NCBI GenBank assembly: GCA_045560765.1
Contig: JBJKZD010000013.1
Coordinates: 1-64,000 of the forward strand
DNA length: 64,000 bases
Origin: UBA9926 sp913064795
GTDB lineage: Bacteria > Pseudomonadota > Gammaproteobacteria > Pseudomonadales > Azotimanducaceae
Direction: 5' to 3'
The notes under the pieces: model-generated
Seen by the model: only the letters and a program-made list of their open reading frames with translations
Told to the model about the DNA's origin: nothing
Databases searched by the model: none
Shown: piece after piece, positions 8,623-18,207 of the stretch
How positions within the stretch are numbered: the first letter of the stretch is position 1
How the letters are laid out: the number at the start of each line of letters is the position of its first letter
Program-made: the position numbers and the translations under genes

Positions 8623-9036
8623 TCCTGCAGCCGCAATCAACTCGTAGTCCTTACGGAGAGAAATGCCTTTGATGGTTCTGGACAAATTCTAAGAGATTCT
8701 GGACTGCGCTCGAACCCTCGGCAAAAAAACTATCTAAGTCCAGCCGGTCTGAGTCCTGCATCCCAAGCATTAGACTCGCGCTCAATTCTGATTCAGGCGG
8801 GGTGCTTCTATCGCGAGTAGGTCTATTCTCCAGCTACCCGGGGGAGCCTAAAAGTTGTACTCCCCGCCGAGACGAAAAGTCAATTTGAAGAGGCAGATTA
8901 AGGATCGGCACATCTATTGCGCATCCTCTACTCCCCGCAGTTCGGTTCTGTCCGGACCATATGGGCAGCACCAGCAATGCCAGGTTGCCTCTCCCCGAGG
9001 CAATCGAACGCAATCCTCGCAGGCCGATTTTTGGAA
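8623..9036. other. Intergenic region; possible decayed outer-membrane protein end
   Basis: This gap of 414 bases lies between two convergent genes. No intact gene is visible. On the minus strand, positions 8848-8886 encode KLTFRLGGEYNF followed by a stop codon, a sequence that looks like the last strand of a TonB-type or other outer-membrane beta barrel. That frame is closed about 22 codons upstream, so at most this is a remnant. No tRNA, terminator or repeat was identified with confidence. Confidence 0.4.
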
Positions 9037-10266
9037 TCACTCAGGAGCAGGTTGCACCCATGCCCAGACCAGCAGCCCCATCAAAACCGTCATACAGAGA
9101 TAAATCGGAAGATCATAGCTGCCCCATCCGTCGAGACCAAGGCTGAAAACTGCGGGTCCCACCGCACTCGCTGAGACCGTTAGCGCGGTATTGAGACCAC
9201 TGACCTCGCCGAGGTGACGGGTTCCAAAATACCGCACAAACGCCAAGTTTGAAATCACCCCCCACAGACCGCCACCGCACCCAAACCCGATGGCAAGTGA
9301 CCAATACCCAGCGGTTGTATCAAGCATGACGAGACCGCCTGCACCAAATAGGAAGCTTGCGAGCATAACTATGAGGAAGGGTTTCAACCGTCGCGTGTCC
9401 GCCCAATAACCGCCAATCAAATTTACCACCGTTGAGCATACCGCCGCGGGCAGAAAATAAGCGAAGGCTTCGGCAGAACTGCGACCCGCCTGTTCAAAAA
9501 TAGAAACAATGTGGAAGGTCAACGCAGTGCCGAAAAGCGCGTGTATCGACAGGCTACTCGCGTAAAGCCAAAACAGGCTGGAACGCTTCACCTCCGCCAA
9601 GGTGTGGCCCGATTGAGACGAGCCTTCAGACTCAACCTGGTTTGTGCTGGGAGCGACTGGGGTTACCTCGGGTGCGCTACGTACGAAAATCCAGGCCAAA
9701 ACACCAAAGAGCAGCAGTCCTATGGCCATCACCCAAAGTGCGCCTTGCCATCCTCGGGCAGCAATCAGCATCGCAATCAGAAGGGGCGCCAGCGCAAAAC
9801 CAAGCGAGACAAAAACACCCCGAACCCCGCTGACGAGGCCGCGACGCTTGACAAACCAAATCAGAAGGATGTTGCGAGAGGCACTGGTCAAAACCCCTTG
9901 ACCTAAAAACCTCACCCCAAAATAGCCGATCAGGATTAAGCACCAACCTGCGGCCACAGACCCTCCCGCGAAGCGCTGCAGCTCGGCCACTTGAGTGATA
10001 TACAGGAGCACCAGAGCCAAGAGAATACTCGATCCTGCCATCATGACGCGGCCGCCGTGCACATCAAAAAGGCGTCCCGCCCTCGGCAAACAGAGTGCTG
10101 AGAGCAGAGTTCCTACCAAATAAGCGATGGAAAGCTCTGTTCTTGATAGGGTCAGCGCTTCGATCAAGTAGTCAGTGAAAACCGCCATACCCATGGTTTG
10201 CCCGGGTACGCTGAACAAAAACCCCAACGTCGAAAAAACCCAAATGACCCAGCCGTATCGGCGCAA
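9037..10266 (-). CDS. Major facilitator superfamily transporter
   Basis: This 409-residue inner-membrane protein has about twelve hydrophobic helices in two halves and a Gly-rich MFS-type loop (GRLFDVHGGR) between helices 2 and 3. The overall look resembles the monocarboxylate/oxalate-formate transporter branch. The start is a TTG at 10266, with GGGAG 7 bases upstream in the otherwise T-rich leader. It is divergent from the sulfatase gene, with a 154-base shared upstream region, so import of a sulfate or phosphonate ester, or export of its product, is possible but only inferred. The substrate is unknown. Confidence 0.85.
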   Translation of the reverse strand: MRRYGWVIWVFSTLGFLFSVPGQTMGMAVFTDYLIEALTLSRTELSIAYLVGTLLSALCLPRAGRLFDVHGGRVMMAGSSILLALVLLYITQVAELQRFAGGSVAAGWCLILIGYFGVRFLGQGVLTSASRNILLIWFVKRRGLVSGVRGVFVSLGFALAPLLIAMLIAARGWQGALWVMAIGLLLFGVLAWIFVRSAPEVTPVAPSTNQVESEGSSQSGHTLAEVKRSSLFWLYASSLSIHALFGTALTFHIVSIFEQAGRSSAEAFAYFLPAAVCSTVVNLIGGYWADTRRLKPFLIVMLASFLFGAGGLVMLDTTAGYWSLAIGFGCGGGLWGVISNLAFVRYFGTRHLGEVSGLNTALTVSASAVGPAVFSLGLDGWGSYDLPIYLCMTVLMGLLVWAWVQPAPE

Positions 10267-10420
10267 AAAAAACTCCCAACGGTGTCCGTGACTGTTATTC
10301 CGTAAGCGATGATTGTCTGAAATTTAGGGACGCATCATACGTCAGACGTCTAGGGCTCGCCAGCAAGGTAAGACCGGTTGTGGCATACTTTGGGCTCATG
10401 AAACACAACGCCCGCACACG

Positions 10421-11959
10421 ATGAATAACGTCCTCTTTATTACCGCTGACCAATGGCGCGGCGATTGCCTGTCTCACCTTGGTCATCGTGTCCAAACGCC
10501 CAACCTTGACGCTCTAGCCAGCGAGGGCGTTTTATTTAAACGCCATTACGCCAATGCGGTCCCTTGCGGCCCCTCAAGAGCAAGCCTTCATACTGGCCAA
10601 TACCTGCAGAATCATCGTTCGGGCACCAATGGCACCCCCCTTGACGCGCGCTTCACCAATTGGGCACTGGAGGCTCGGGCCAAGGGCCATGACCCGGTGT
10701 TATTTGGCTATACGGATACTGCCAATGATCCTCGCCAGCTCAGCCCAGATGATCCCATTTTAACCTCTTATGAGGGCCCGCTGCCGGGGATTAAACCCCT
10801 GCTCCAAATGGGCACCTTTCCCGATGCTTGGGCGGATTGGCTTGAATCAAAGGGTTACGAGATTCCTGAGCCCAATTGGCGGCTATATACCGAAAAATTA
10901 GAGTCTTTAGAGTATGAGACTGGATTACCCCACGCCGCCGCGCTGTCGATCCCTGCCGAGGATCATGACACCACCTTCATGGTCGATGCAGTGATGGACT
11001 ATATCAAAGATGCGGAACAGTCGTTTTGTGTGCATCTGTCCCTGCTCAGGCCTCATCCGCCATGGGTCGCGCCGGCTCCCTACAACAGCCTCTACGACCC
11101 AGCGTTACTGGGCGATTTCAAAAGAGCCGACAGTCCCGAAGATGAAGCCTCTCAGCACCCATTCCTACGGGAAATGCTGGCAAACCGGCACTACGCCGCC
11201 CCAACGGATGATCGCAAAACCGCGCGTTTAAAGAGCAGTTACTTTGGACTCATGACCGAAGTGGATACCAATCTTGGCCGCCTGTTTGATTTTCTCAAAC
11301 GCGAAGGCCATTGGGACAACACTCTGATTATTTTTACCTCCGATCACGGAGAGCAAATTGGCGATCATCATCTTCTCGGTAAACTGGGGTATTTTGATGC
11401 CTCTTATCACATTCCGCTGATCATTAGCGCACCCGGATTGAAATCCTCGGACGAGCCCGTTGACGGAATCGATCTCTTTACTGAGAATGTCGATATTATG
11501 CCAACGCTCCTCGATTGGCTTGGTATTCCGATCCCGGTGCAATGCGATGGCCAGTCTCTCCTGCCACTCATAAAAACCGGACAGCCCAAATCATATTGGC
11601 GGAGCGAGGCCCATTGGGAATATGACTTTCGAGATGTGGTCAACGGTGAGTCACTCGAGCAGCGCCTGGGACTGACGCCCCATCAATGCACCCTCAACGT
11701 CATTCGGGACGAGCGATATAAGTACGTTCACTTTACGAATCTACCGCCTCTGTTCTTTGATCTGGAGACTGACCCCTCAGAACTCAGAAATTTAGCGGAT
11801 GAGCCAGAGTATCAGGCCCTCGTTCTGCGCTTCGCGCAAAAGATGTTGTCGTGGCGTATGAACCATGATGAGCAAACGTTAACGCACTTGGCGTTGACTG
11901 ACGACGGTGTCGTCGCTCGAGAGGCCCCTCGCTACGCCGCACACAACGCAACCGCTTAG
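10421..11959 (+). CDS. Sulfatase / phosphonate monoester hydrolase family protein
   Basis: This 512-residue alkaline-phosphatase-superfamily hydrolase starts with the metal-binding strand NVLFITADQWRGDCLSHLGH. The PCGPSRASLHTG motif carries the Cys that is converted to formylglycine in this family (C-x-P-S-R), and TSDHGEQIGDHHLLGK supplies further metal ligands. The FDASYHIPLIISAPG and C-terminal DLETDPSELRNLADEPEY stretches are closest to bacterial phosphonate monoester hydrolase/arylsulfatase enzymes. No signal peptide is evident, which fits a cytoplasmic phosphonate-ester-type enzyme better than a periplasmic sulfatase. The formylglycine-generating enzyme is not in the window. It is followed after 11 bases by the Nudix gene. 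Confidence 0.87.
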   Translation: MNNVLFITADQWRGDCLSHLGHRVQTPNLDALASEGVLFKRHYANAVPCGPSRASLHTGQYLQNHRSGTNGTPLDARFTNWALEARAKGHDPVLFGYTDTANDPRQLSPDDPILTSYEGPLPGIKPLLQMGTFPDAWADWLESKGYEIPEPNWRLYTEKLESLEYETGLPHAAALSIPAEDHDTTFMVDAVMDYIKDAEQSFCVHLSLLRPHPPWVAPAPYNSLYDPALLGDFKRADSPEDEASQHPFLREMLANRHYAAPTDDRKTARLKSSYFGLMTEVDTNLGRLFDFLKREGHWDNTLIIFTSDHGEQIGDHHLLGKLGYFDASYHIPLIISAPGLKSSDEPVDGIDLFTENVDIMPTLLDWLGIPIPVQCDGQSLLPLIKTGQPKSYWRSEAHWEYDFRDVVNGESLEQRLGLTPHQCTLNVIRDERYKYVHFTNLPPLFFDLETDPSELRNLADEPEYQALVLRFAQKMLSWRMNHDEQTLTHLALTDDGVVAREAPRYAAHNATA

Positions 11960-11970
11960 GACACTGAATC

Positions 11971-12702
11971 ATGACTGAACAGCACCGCAACGATATCTAT
12001 GGCACTGCCGACCAACCCAACCAGGAAGAAACACCTGCAATTCCTGCAGCCACGGTCGTTGTCTTGCGAGCGGGTGAGCATGGTGTCGAAACCCTCATGC
12101 TCCACCGAACCTCGAAAGTCCACTTCGGCGGGATGTGGGTGTTTCCCGGCGGACGAATCGATCCTGAGGACTATCCCAGCGATGGCGATGTCAACGCCGC
12201 CGCCCATCGAGCTGCCGTACGAGAAACTAAGGAGGAGACCGGCATTGAAGTCTCAGAACAAGACTTTGCCTGGTTCGCTCATTGGACGCCACCCGCAGGG
12301 ACACCCAGACGGTACGCAACTTGGTTTTTTGCCACCATCCTAGAGGCTGATCAACTCATTGATGTCGACGGCTATGAAATTCAAAATCATGAGTGGATTA
12401 AACCTGCGGATGCTCTTCAGCGGCATGCAGACGGCGAAATTGACCTCGCTCCGCCGACCTGGATCACATTGCACCAACTTGCCTTGCATGAGCCCGTACA
12501 AGCCCTAATGAACGTACTCCATCAACAACCCGTTAGAATCTATGAAACCCGAATCGCAAAGGACAGTGCTGGCACTCGCGTTGCGATGTGGTCAGGCGAT
12601 GCTGGCTATGAGCTCAGCCAAGTTGAAACACCAGGTGCCCGGCACCGTCTTATTCTGGACCCAGAGGGTTTTCGTTTTGAAAATACCGCCATGGAATACT
12701 AA
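11971..12702 (+). CDS. Nudix hydrolase
   Basis: This 243-residue protein carries a Nudix box spread over about residues 50-90: WVFPGGRIDPEDY, a short insertion, then AAHRAAVRETKEETGI, which supplies the REXXEE metal-binding core. The insertion between the Gly and the helix resembles the NUDT19/acyl-CoA-diphosphatase-type branch, so a CoA-derivative substrate is possible. This is an inference from layout only. It begins 11 bases after the sulfatase stop, behind AGGACAC, and is likely in the same transcript. Confidence 0.88.
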   Translation: MTEQHRNDIYGTADQPNQEETPAIPAATVVVLRAGEHGVETLMLHRTSKVHFGGMWVFPGGRIDPEDYPSDGDVNAAAHRAAVRETKEETGIEVSEQDFAWFAHWTPPAGTPRRYATWFFATILEADQLIDVDGYEIQNHEWIKPADALQRHADGEIDLAPPTWITLHQLALHEPVQALMNVLHQQPVRIYETRIAKDSAGTRVAMWSGDAGYELSQVETPGARHRLILDPEGFRFENTAMEY

Positions 12703-12791
12703 GTGCGTCCCGGGATCGATCTAGTGGCTTTTGGGCTCCCGAACTTTACCCCTGAAAGCACACATCACCGGTCACCGAGCCGGGAGCTCTG

Positions 12792-14183
12792 ATGGCATTT
12801 TCATGGTTGTCTGCGGCCCCACAGCTGAACCTCAATCACTCATTGTTGCCAGCCGCACTCGCTCAAGCTGAGACCTATTTACAAACTCGCGGTGATCAAC
12901 CGATCGTACCCAACCAAATCGCTCTGGATGGCCTAGACAACTTTGATGAGCCGATGCCCAGTCAGTCATCTGACCCATTCGAGATTCTCAAGCTGCTTGA
13001 GGTCGACGGCGCACCAGCAACAGTCGGGTCCACCGGGCCCAATTACTACGGATTTGTCACTGGCGGCAGCCTACCGGTCGCATTGGCGAGTCGATGGATC
13101 AGCGACACTTGGGATCAAAACAGCGCGCTTGGGGTGATGTCGCCTGTGGCCGCTAAGCTTGAGGACCTCGTTGCTCGTTGGTTGATCGAACTTTTTGAGT
13201 TACCTAGCGAAACCGCGGTGGGTCTGGTCAGTGGGTCTTCGATTGCAAGCCTGTGTGCTCTGATCGCCGCCAGAGACCATCTCTTAGAGCGGACAGGTTG
13301 GTCAATCCAACAGCGCGGCCTGTTTGGAGCGCCGGCGTTAAAAATTTTTGCACCGGATTCGGTACACAGCGCAATCCCAAAGGCGCTCCGAATTGCGGGG
13401 TTTGGCGAGGATCAAATACATTGGCTCGCAACCGATGATCAAGGCCGCATCGACCCGAATGCATTACCCCGCTTGGATTCCAAGAGCTTGCTGATTCTGC
13501 AGGCCGGTCAAGTTTGTACCGGTGCTTTCGATGCCTTCGAGCGGCTCATCCCAACCGCCCAGGCCGCTGGCGCTTGGGTACACATCGATGGCGCCTTTGG
13601 GTTGTGGGCTGCCGCATCCAGGCGGCTTCAGCATTTGACCCACGGCATGACGCTTGCAGATTCTTGGTCAGTGGATGCCCACAAAACCCTTAACGTGCCC
13701 TACGATTCAGGCGTGGTTTTATGCCGACACCCGATGGCCTTGTCTCGAGCCTTAAGTTCAAGTGCCAGTTACCTTATGACCGATCAGGGCCGGGACGGCA
13801 TGATGGCCACGCCGGAGATGTCTCGACGCGCCCGGGGAATCGAACTTTGGGCTACGCTCAAGTTTCTCGGTCGACAAGGCCTCAGCGAATTGGTCGACCA
13901 CTTTCAGGGGCTCGCGCAACAGCTCAAGGCCCATCTAGAAACCAGCGACTACAAGGTCCTTAACGAAGATGGTTTTAATCAAGTGCTGATCGCGCTTGAA
14001 AACGATACTGCGACCAATCATGCGCTTGCTTTGATCCAAGCATCCGAAGAGGTCTGGCTGAGCGGCGCAACTTGGCAGGGTAAGCGCGTCATCCGAGTGA
14101 GCATCTGCAATTGGCAAACCGAATCCGAAGACATCGCACGTCTTGCCGAGATCATGGTAAAGGCTGCTCAGAGCGCACCCTAA
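12792..14183 (+). CDS. Pyridoxal phosphate-dependent decarboxylase (group II type)
   Basis: This 463-residue fold-type I PLP enzyme is related to aromatic-L-amino-acid and glutamate decarboxylases. Visible features are the STGPNYYGFVTGG substrate-side loop, TVGLVSGSSIASLCALIAAR-like phosphate-binding segment, WVHIDGAFGLWAA with the cofactor-ring Asp, and SVDAHKTLNVPYDSG with the Schiff-base Lys. Members act on aromatic or acidic amino acids; the substrate here is unassigned. The start follows GGGAGCTCTG. The last four bases overlap the stop of the convergent alpha/beta hydrolase gene. Confidence 0.85.
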   Translation: MAFSWLSAAPQLNLNHSLLPAALAQAETYLQTRGDQPIVPNQIALDGLDNFDEPMPSQSSDPFEILKLLEVDGAPATVGSTGPNYYGFVTGGSLPVALASRWISDTWDQNSALGVMSPVAAKLEDLVARWLIELFELPSETAVGLVSGSSIASLCALIAARDHLLERTGWSIQQRGLFGAPALKIFAPDSVHSAIPKALRIAGFGEDQIHWLATDDQGRIDPNALPRLDSKSLLILQAGQVCTGAFDAFERLIPTAQAAGAWVHIDGAFGLWAAASRRLQHLTHGMTLADSWSVDAHKTLNVPYDSGVVLCRHPMALSRALSSSASYLMTDQGRDGMMATPEMSRRARGIELWATLKFLGRQGLSELVDHFQGLAQQLKAHLETSDYKVLNEDGFNQVLIALENDTATNHALALIQASEEVWLSGATWQGKRVIRVSICNWQTESEDIARLAEIMVKAAQSAP

Positions 14184-15061
14184 CGCTCAAGACGCGGCCT
14201 GGCCTCGACAAACCTTTGCATCCAATTCAGCACCAATGAGTGGAACAACTCAGGTCGCTCAAACGCCAACCAATGTCCAGCGCCTTGCACCAACTCAAAA
14301 ACAACCTTCGGGTTCGCCGCCAAAAACAAATCCCGCTTTCCAGCCACGTCCGGTAGTGCCGGACCGTCTGCATCACCGTAGATCACCAGAACCGGCATCG
14401 TAAGCTGCGCGACTGCATCGAGCACCATGGTATTCTTGGCAAATTGAGGGCTTTTAAATCGCGCTTGGGCCGTATTGATCACCTGCACGTGCAATGCCAA
14501 GGCATCGATCCTCGCTGGATCTGAGATCATGAGATGCGCAAGATTGGTGAGATGAAAATGCCGCGTTTCCTCTGGAGACATATTGGGCCGCCGCCGAAGC
14601 AAGGGTTTCATGCCGCCGGCTCGGGATACGTCACCAATTGATGCCGGCCCAATCAGCGTGACCGATTGAACTGACTCCGAAAGCACCAGCGCTGCCTGAG
14701 CTGACACCGCACATCCCCAGGAGAAAGCAATCAAGTGGAACTTTGACAGCTCACCGAGGTTTTTACAGCCCTCAACAAAGGCAGTAATCGCCGCCTCCGC
14801 AGTGTAACCCTCGTCCAGGGCGTCGGAGGCGCCAAGGCCAGGTAGATCAACCGTCCAAACCTTGAAGTACTGGCGCAGAAAATCAATGTTGCGGACCCAA
14901 TGTAACCACGAGCCTGAACCGCCGTGCACCAACAGCAGTGTTTCCGCGCCGACCGGACCCTCAAAGCAGCGAAATTCCAGCTGCCCAAATTCACAGTCCA
15001 CTCTCACAGCGCGACTGGTCTGTTCAAGTTTTCGAATCTGGATCTCAGGCTCTTTCAACAT
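14180..15061 (-). CDS. Alpha/beta hydrolase
   Basis: This 293-residue single-domain alpha/beta-fold hydrolase shows the oxyanion HGGSGSWLHW motif, a nucleophile elbow AFSWGCAVSA (S-x-S/W-G-C variant of G-x-S-x-G), the acid strand VLVIYGDADG and the late His in GAGHWLAFERPE. No secretion signal is present. It begins 9 bases after the enoyl-CoA hydratase stop on the same strand, so the two form a short operon. A thioesterase or ester-cleaving role in acyl catabolism is consistent with that context but not shown by the sequence. Confidence 0.85.
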   Translation of the reverse strand: MLKEPEIQIRKLEQTSRAVRVDCEFGQLEFRCFEGPVGAETLLLVHGGSGSWLHWVRNIDFLRQYFKVWTVDLPGLGASDALDEGYTAEAAITAFVEGCKNLGELSKFHLIAFSWGCAVSAQAALVLSESVQSVTLIGPASIGDVSRAGGMKPLLRRRPNMSPEETRHFHLTNLAHLMISDPARIDALALHVQVINTAQARFKSPQFAKNTMVLDAVAQLTMPVLVIYGDADGPALPDVAGKRDLFLAANPKVVFELVQGAGHWLAFERPELFHSLVLNWMQRFVEARPRLER

Positions 15062-15070
15062 GCTGGACCG

Positions 15071-15904
15071 CTAATCTTCGGCAAAACGTTCAGCCAGCTT
15101 ACCCATTTGTTGTTCGCCCTCCCGGGTCTGCAAACCGCGCTCCAGGGCGCGCCGCATATTTTTCTGTGCTCCGTCGGTCCGAAGCGTCTGCTGAAACAGA
15201 TAAGCCTCCTCAAGCAAGCCTTCCTCAATCGGTTTTTCCGCGTTGTTAATTGATGCTTTGCAAAGCCCAATGGCCTCTTTTGGCCACTTCGCAATTCTAT
15301 GCGCGAGGGCATCCACGAATTCGCTCATCTCCTCGGCCGATTCAAAAATACGGTTCAGATAACCCCACTGCTCGCACGTTGTGGCATCGATATCGTCTCC
15401 ACCGAGGCATATTTCAAGGGCGCGGCCCCGGCCAACCAGACGGGGTAGCCGCTGGGTCCCAGAGCCACCGGGCAAAATACCCAGGGGCACTTCCATTTGG
15501 TTAATGATGGTTTTATTTCTGACCCCAAACCGCATGTCGCAGGAAGCTGCAAATTCATTGCCGCCACCCCCGGCCCGGCCCGCCATCTTCACAATCGTCG
15601 CTTTCGGCATCGTTCGCACCCGCTCACACATTTGATGAAAGGGCGTCAATGTCTCCGCACGCTCAGCCGGAGTGTCTGCAGGGAAGGTCAAAATTGCTGA
15701 AACATCAAAATGGGCAATAAAGAAATCTGGATCCGCACTTTGAAAAACAACCACCTTGAGGCCCTCGTCCGTTTCTAACTGCTCGGTTGCTGCAACAAGT
15801 TCTTGATACAATTTCGGCGTCATCACGTTGACGGGCGGGTTATTGATGGTGACGAAACAAACCGCGCCCTGTCGCTCTAGCGTGAGGGTTTCAAACGAGT
15901 CCAT
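15071..15904 (-). CDS. Enoyl-CoA hydratase/isomerase family protein
   Basis: This 277-residue crotonase-fold protein has the early strand CFVTINNPPVNVMTPKLY and the oxyanion-hole regions FFIAHFDVSAI and GRAGGGGNEFAASCDMRF. The segment NQMEVPLGILPGGSGTQRLPRLVGRGRA follows. One glutamate in the usual catalytic position (MEVPLGI) is visible; whether it acts as hydratase or isomerase cannot be told. The ATG at 15904 follows AAGGAG. It leads the two-gene unit with the alpha/beta hydrolase and is divergent from the exported SurE gene with 76 bases between. Confidence 0.88.
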   Translation of the reverse strand: MDSFETLTLERQGAVCFVTINNPPVNVMTPKLYQELVAATEQLETDEGLKVVVFQSADPDFFIAHFDVSAILTFPADTPAERAETLTPFHQMCERVRTMPKATIVKMAGRAGGGGNEFAASCDMRFGVRNKTIINQMEVPLGILPGGSGTQRLPRLVGRGRALEICLGGDDIDATTCEQWGYLNRIFESAEEMSEFVDALAHRIAKWPKEAIGLCKASINNAEKPIEEGLLEEAYLFQQTLRTDGAQKNMRRALERGLQTREGEQQMGKLAERFAED

Positions 15905-15980
15905 GGCTTTCTCCTTTTCTCATCGATCATGCCATACTTGAAGCCGTTTACGCCAAAACCCTCCAAGATTAGGAACCTGT

Positions 15981-16829
15981 ATGAAATATTTTCTTTCAAT
16001 CCTCGTTGCAGTGCTATTAATGGCAAGCAGTGCTCAAGCGAAACCCTTAAAAATCATGCTCACCAATGATGATGGTTTCCTGGCACCCGGTATCCAGGCC
16101 CTTCGAGCCGCGTTGATCAAAGCAGGTCACGACGTCTACATGATAGCCCCCGAGAGCAATCAAAGCGGGAGTGGCACCAGCATCAGCACCCAAGGAGTCA
16201 CGTTTAAAGCGCACGATCATCAGGTCTGGTCAGTTGCAGGGACGCCGGGAGATGCAGTCCGATTTGGCTTGGGCGAAATCCTTAAGAATAACCCGCCTGA
16301 TTTGGTGGTCTCGGGTATTAACTTCGGGCAAAACGCAGGGCTGGATGCCATGATCTCTGGTACGGTCGGTGCCGCCGTCACCGCCGTGCAAATGGGTTTC
16401 CCTGCGATTGCGAGCTCAGCCGCGATTGACCTGACCGAGGCCCAGGCCGGATTTCCGAGCACCCTTAAGACCTTTACCTGGGCGTCCACCTTCTTGGCCA
16501 GTATGGTTGACGATGAGAGACTGCGTCTCAAGGGCCAATTCCTTAATATCAACTTTCCAACGGGAATCGAGCCTAAGGGCATTCGGCCAGGGGTCCTTGC
16601 ACCCACGTCGATCCTGTCAAACAACTTTACGCAATCAGAGACCGGTCTCTGGCGCAGCGGTTACAGCGTAGCAGAAAGCAAGGCCAACACAGATCGTGCC
16701 CTGCTCCAAGCAGGTTTTGTCTCTGTGACCCTGCTGGGACCCAGTTACGAGATAACTGGCCCAGACGACACCATCTCCTGGGTCACGACTCTATCACCTA
16801 ACCTTAAGGTGCAGACTCAGGACGAATGA
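15981..16829 (+). CDS. SurE-like 5'/3'-nucleotidase, exported paralogue
   Basis: This 282-residue protein has a clear signal peptide (MKYFLSILVAVLLMASSAQA, cleavage after AQA) followed by a SurE domain. The metal ligands are present: the LTNDDGFLAPG Asp pair, the Ser in NQSGSGTS and the Asn in VSGINFGQNAG. Classical SurE is a cytoplasmic survival nucleotidase/exopolyphosphatase acting on nucleoside monophosphates. Export puts this one in the periplasm, where it would dephosphorylate external nucleotides. Its 3' end overlaps the stop region of the convergent M20 peptidase by 13 bases. Confidence 0.9.
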   Translation: MKYFLSILVAVLLMASSAQAKPLKIMLTNDDGFLAPGIQALRAALIKAGHDVYMIAPESNQSGSGTSISTQGVTFKAHDHQVWSVAGTPGDAVRFGLGEILKNNPPDLVVSGINFGQNAGLDAMISGTVGAAVTAVQMGFPAIASSAAIDLTEAQAGFPSTLKTFTWASTFLASMVDDERLRLKGQFLNINFPTGIEPKGIRPGVLAPTSILSNNFTQSETGLWRSGYSVAESKANTDRALLQAGFVSVTLLGPSYEITGPDDTISWVTTLSPNLKVQTQDE

Positions 16830-18154
16830 CGTTTTTTTGGCCAGGCGTCCAGGCGAGAAATCCGATACATCAAGAGTGCTGCCCGCTCAATTAACAATGG
16901 CAACGTTGAGAGATCAATTTGCTCGTTGAGCGCGTGGGCGCCCCGACCTTCCGCACCAATCCCGTCAATGGCGTCAACATGTTCTGCAACGAACGAGACG
17001 TCTGCCGCACCTCGAAGACCTGGGTCGTAGGCCTCAACCGAGCCATAGCCTAGATCTTCACTGGCTTGGTTGAGCATCTTGAGCAGCGTTAAGTTGCCCG
17101 CCGTGGGCGCCATCGGTGGATAACCGTCATTAAAGCGGATGCGCGCTGACGTATGCGGCAAATTGTCCTGCGTCGTGATGGCCTGCATTCGATCTCGAGC
17201 ACTCAATTCTTGTGCTCGGCTGAGCGTCCGAAGACCTCCTTGCACCTTGACCGTCTGCGCGACCACATTACTTTTACCAAAGACCTGCCCAGCGTTCTGT
17301 GCAGCGTCATAATCGATTTCTGTACCGCCAACGATCACCCCAGGATTAAACGTCAAATAGCGCTCGTCGCTTAGATGATCGTGAAACGCGGACAGAATTC
17401 TTGCTGCCTCAAAGATAGCACCGCTACCCACCTGCTCACTGAAGATGCGAGACGAGTGGGCTCGGACGCCTTCAACCTCAAGGGTCCATCCGGATGAACC
17501 TCGGCGCGCAACTGTCGCCGCGTTAAGGCCCGCAGCATACTCGAAGCCGAGGGCGACATCACAAGTTTTGGCTGCTTCAATAAGATGAAACCGGCTCACG
17601 CTTTTGGGAGAACCCGACTTCTCTTCATCCCCAATCAAAGCCACGATGTAGCGTCCTCGATCAAGGGCGCCAATTTCCTTGAGCGCTTTTAATGCGTGCA
17701 CGATGACCACGTCCCCGCCTTTCATGTCGTTGACGCCAGGGCCCACCGCGATATCACCCTCTCGCTCGAAGCCCTGAAACGGGCTGTTTTTTTCAAAGAC
17801 CGTATCAAGATGACCAATCAACAACTGGCAAACGCCGCCTTGACCGTACTCCGCGAAGAGGTGCCCGGCTCGATTGACCGATTCCATAGAGTGCCACGTT
17901 GATGTAAATCCGATTGCAGTGAGTTCACGCGCGAACACGTCTGCCACTCTTTTGACACCGGCGTGATTCATCGTTCCACTATTAATATTCACAACTTCCT
18001 CAAGCAACTCGATTGACGAGATTCTCTGCTCGCCCACAACCTTCGGAATCGCAGAAATGGGGTCGATCTCAACACTCCCCGCATTGGCGCCCCCGGCTGG
18101 CTGGCTGAGTAGCCAGCCCATGACAAACACGACACACAAGATTGTTTGATTCAT
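16817..18154 (-). CDS. Exported M20-family metallopeptidase (carboxypeptidase G2-like)
   Basis: This 445-residue protein has a signal peptide (LCVVFVMGWLLSQPAGGANA) and then the M20 di-zinc catalytic domain: LLIGHLDTVFEK (first His-x-Asp), GPGVNDMKGGDVV (bridging Asp), IGDEEKSGSPKS (Glu-Glu), and GRGAHALNEQ near the C-terminus (His). The middle lid domain carries EGVRAHSS. The closest named type is glutamate carboxypeptidase (CPG2), which removes C-terminal glutamate. Substrate specificity is not certain. A periplasmic scavenging role next to an exported nucleotidase is plausible. Confidence 0.9.
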   Translation of the reverse strand: MNQTILCVVFVMGWLLSQPAGGANAGSVEIDPISAIPKVVGEQRISSIELLEEVVNINSGTMNHAGVKRVADVFARELTAIGFTSTWHSMESVNRAGHLFAEYGQGGVCQLLIGHLDTVFEKNSPFQGFEREGDIAVGPGVNDMKGGDVVIVHALKALKEIGALDRGRYIVALIGDEEKSGSPKSVSRFHLIEAAKTCDVALGFEYAAGLNAATVARRGSSGWTLEVEGVRAHSSRIFSEQVGSGAIFEAARILSAFHDHLSDERYLTFNPGVIVGGTEIDYDAAQNAGQVFGKSNVVAQTVKVQGGLRTLSRAQELSARDRMQAITTQDNLPHTSARIRFNDGYPPMAPTAGNLTLLKMLNQASEDLGYGSVEAYDPGLRGAADVSFVAEHVDAIDGIGAEGRGAHALNEQIDLSTLPLLIERAALLMYRISRLDAWPKKRHSS

Positions 18155-18207
18155 TTAAATGATTACCTCAACCTAAAAGAGCCTTAAACCCCTTTGTCTT
18201 CGTCCAA

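Noticed and set aside
8700..8740. TTCGAG-containing segment on the minus strand resembling a tRNA T-arm
   Set aside because: The flanking bases do not form the T-stem or an acceptor stem, so no tRNA can be folded.
8915..9036. Cys-rich read-through of the MFS transporter stop (CEDC and WHCWCC segments)
   Set aside because: The stop codon follows a normal transporter C-terminus. The Cys-rich stretch has no start and is most likely chance.
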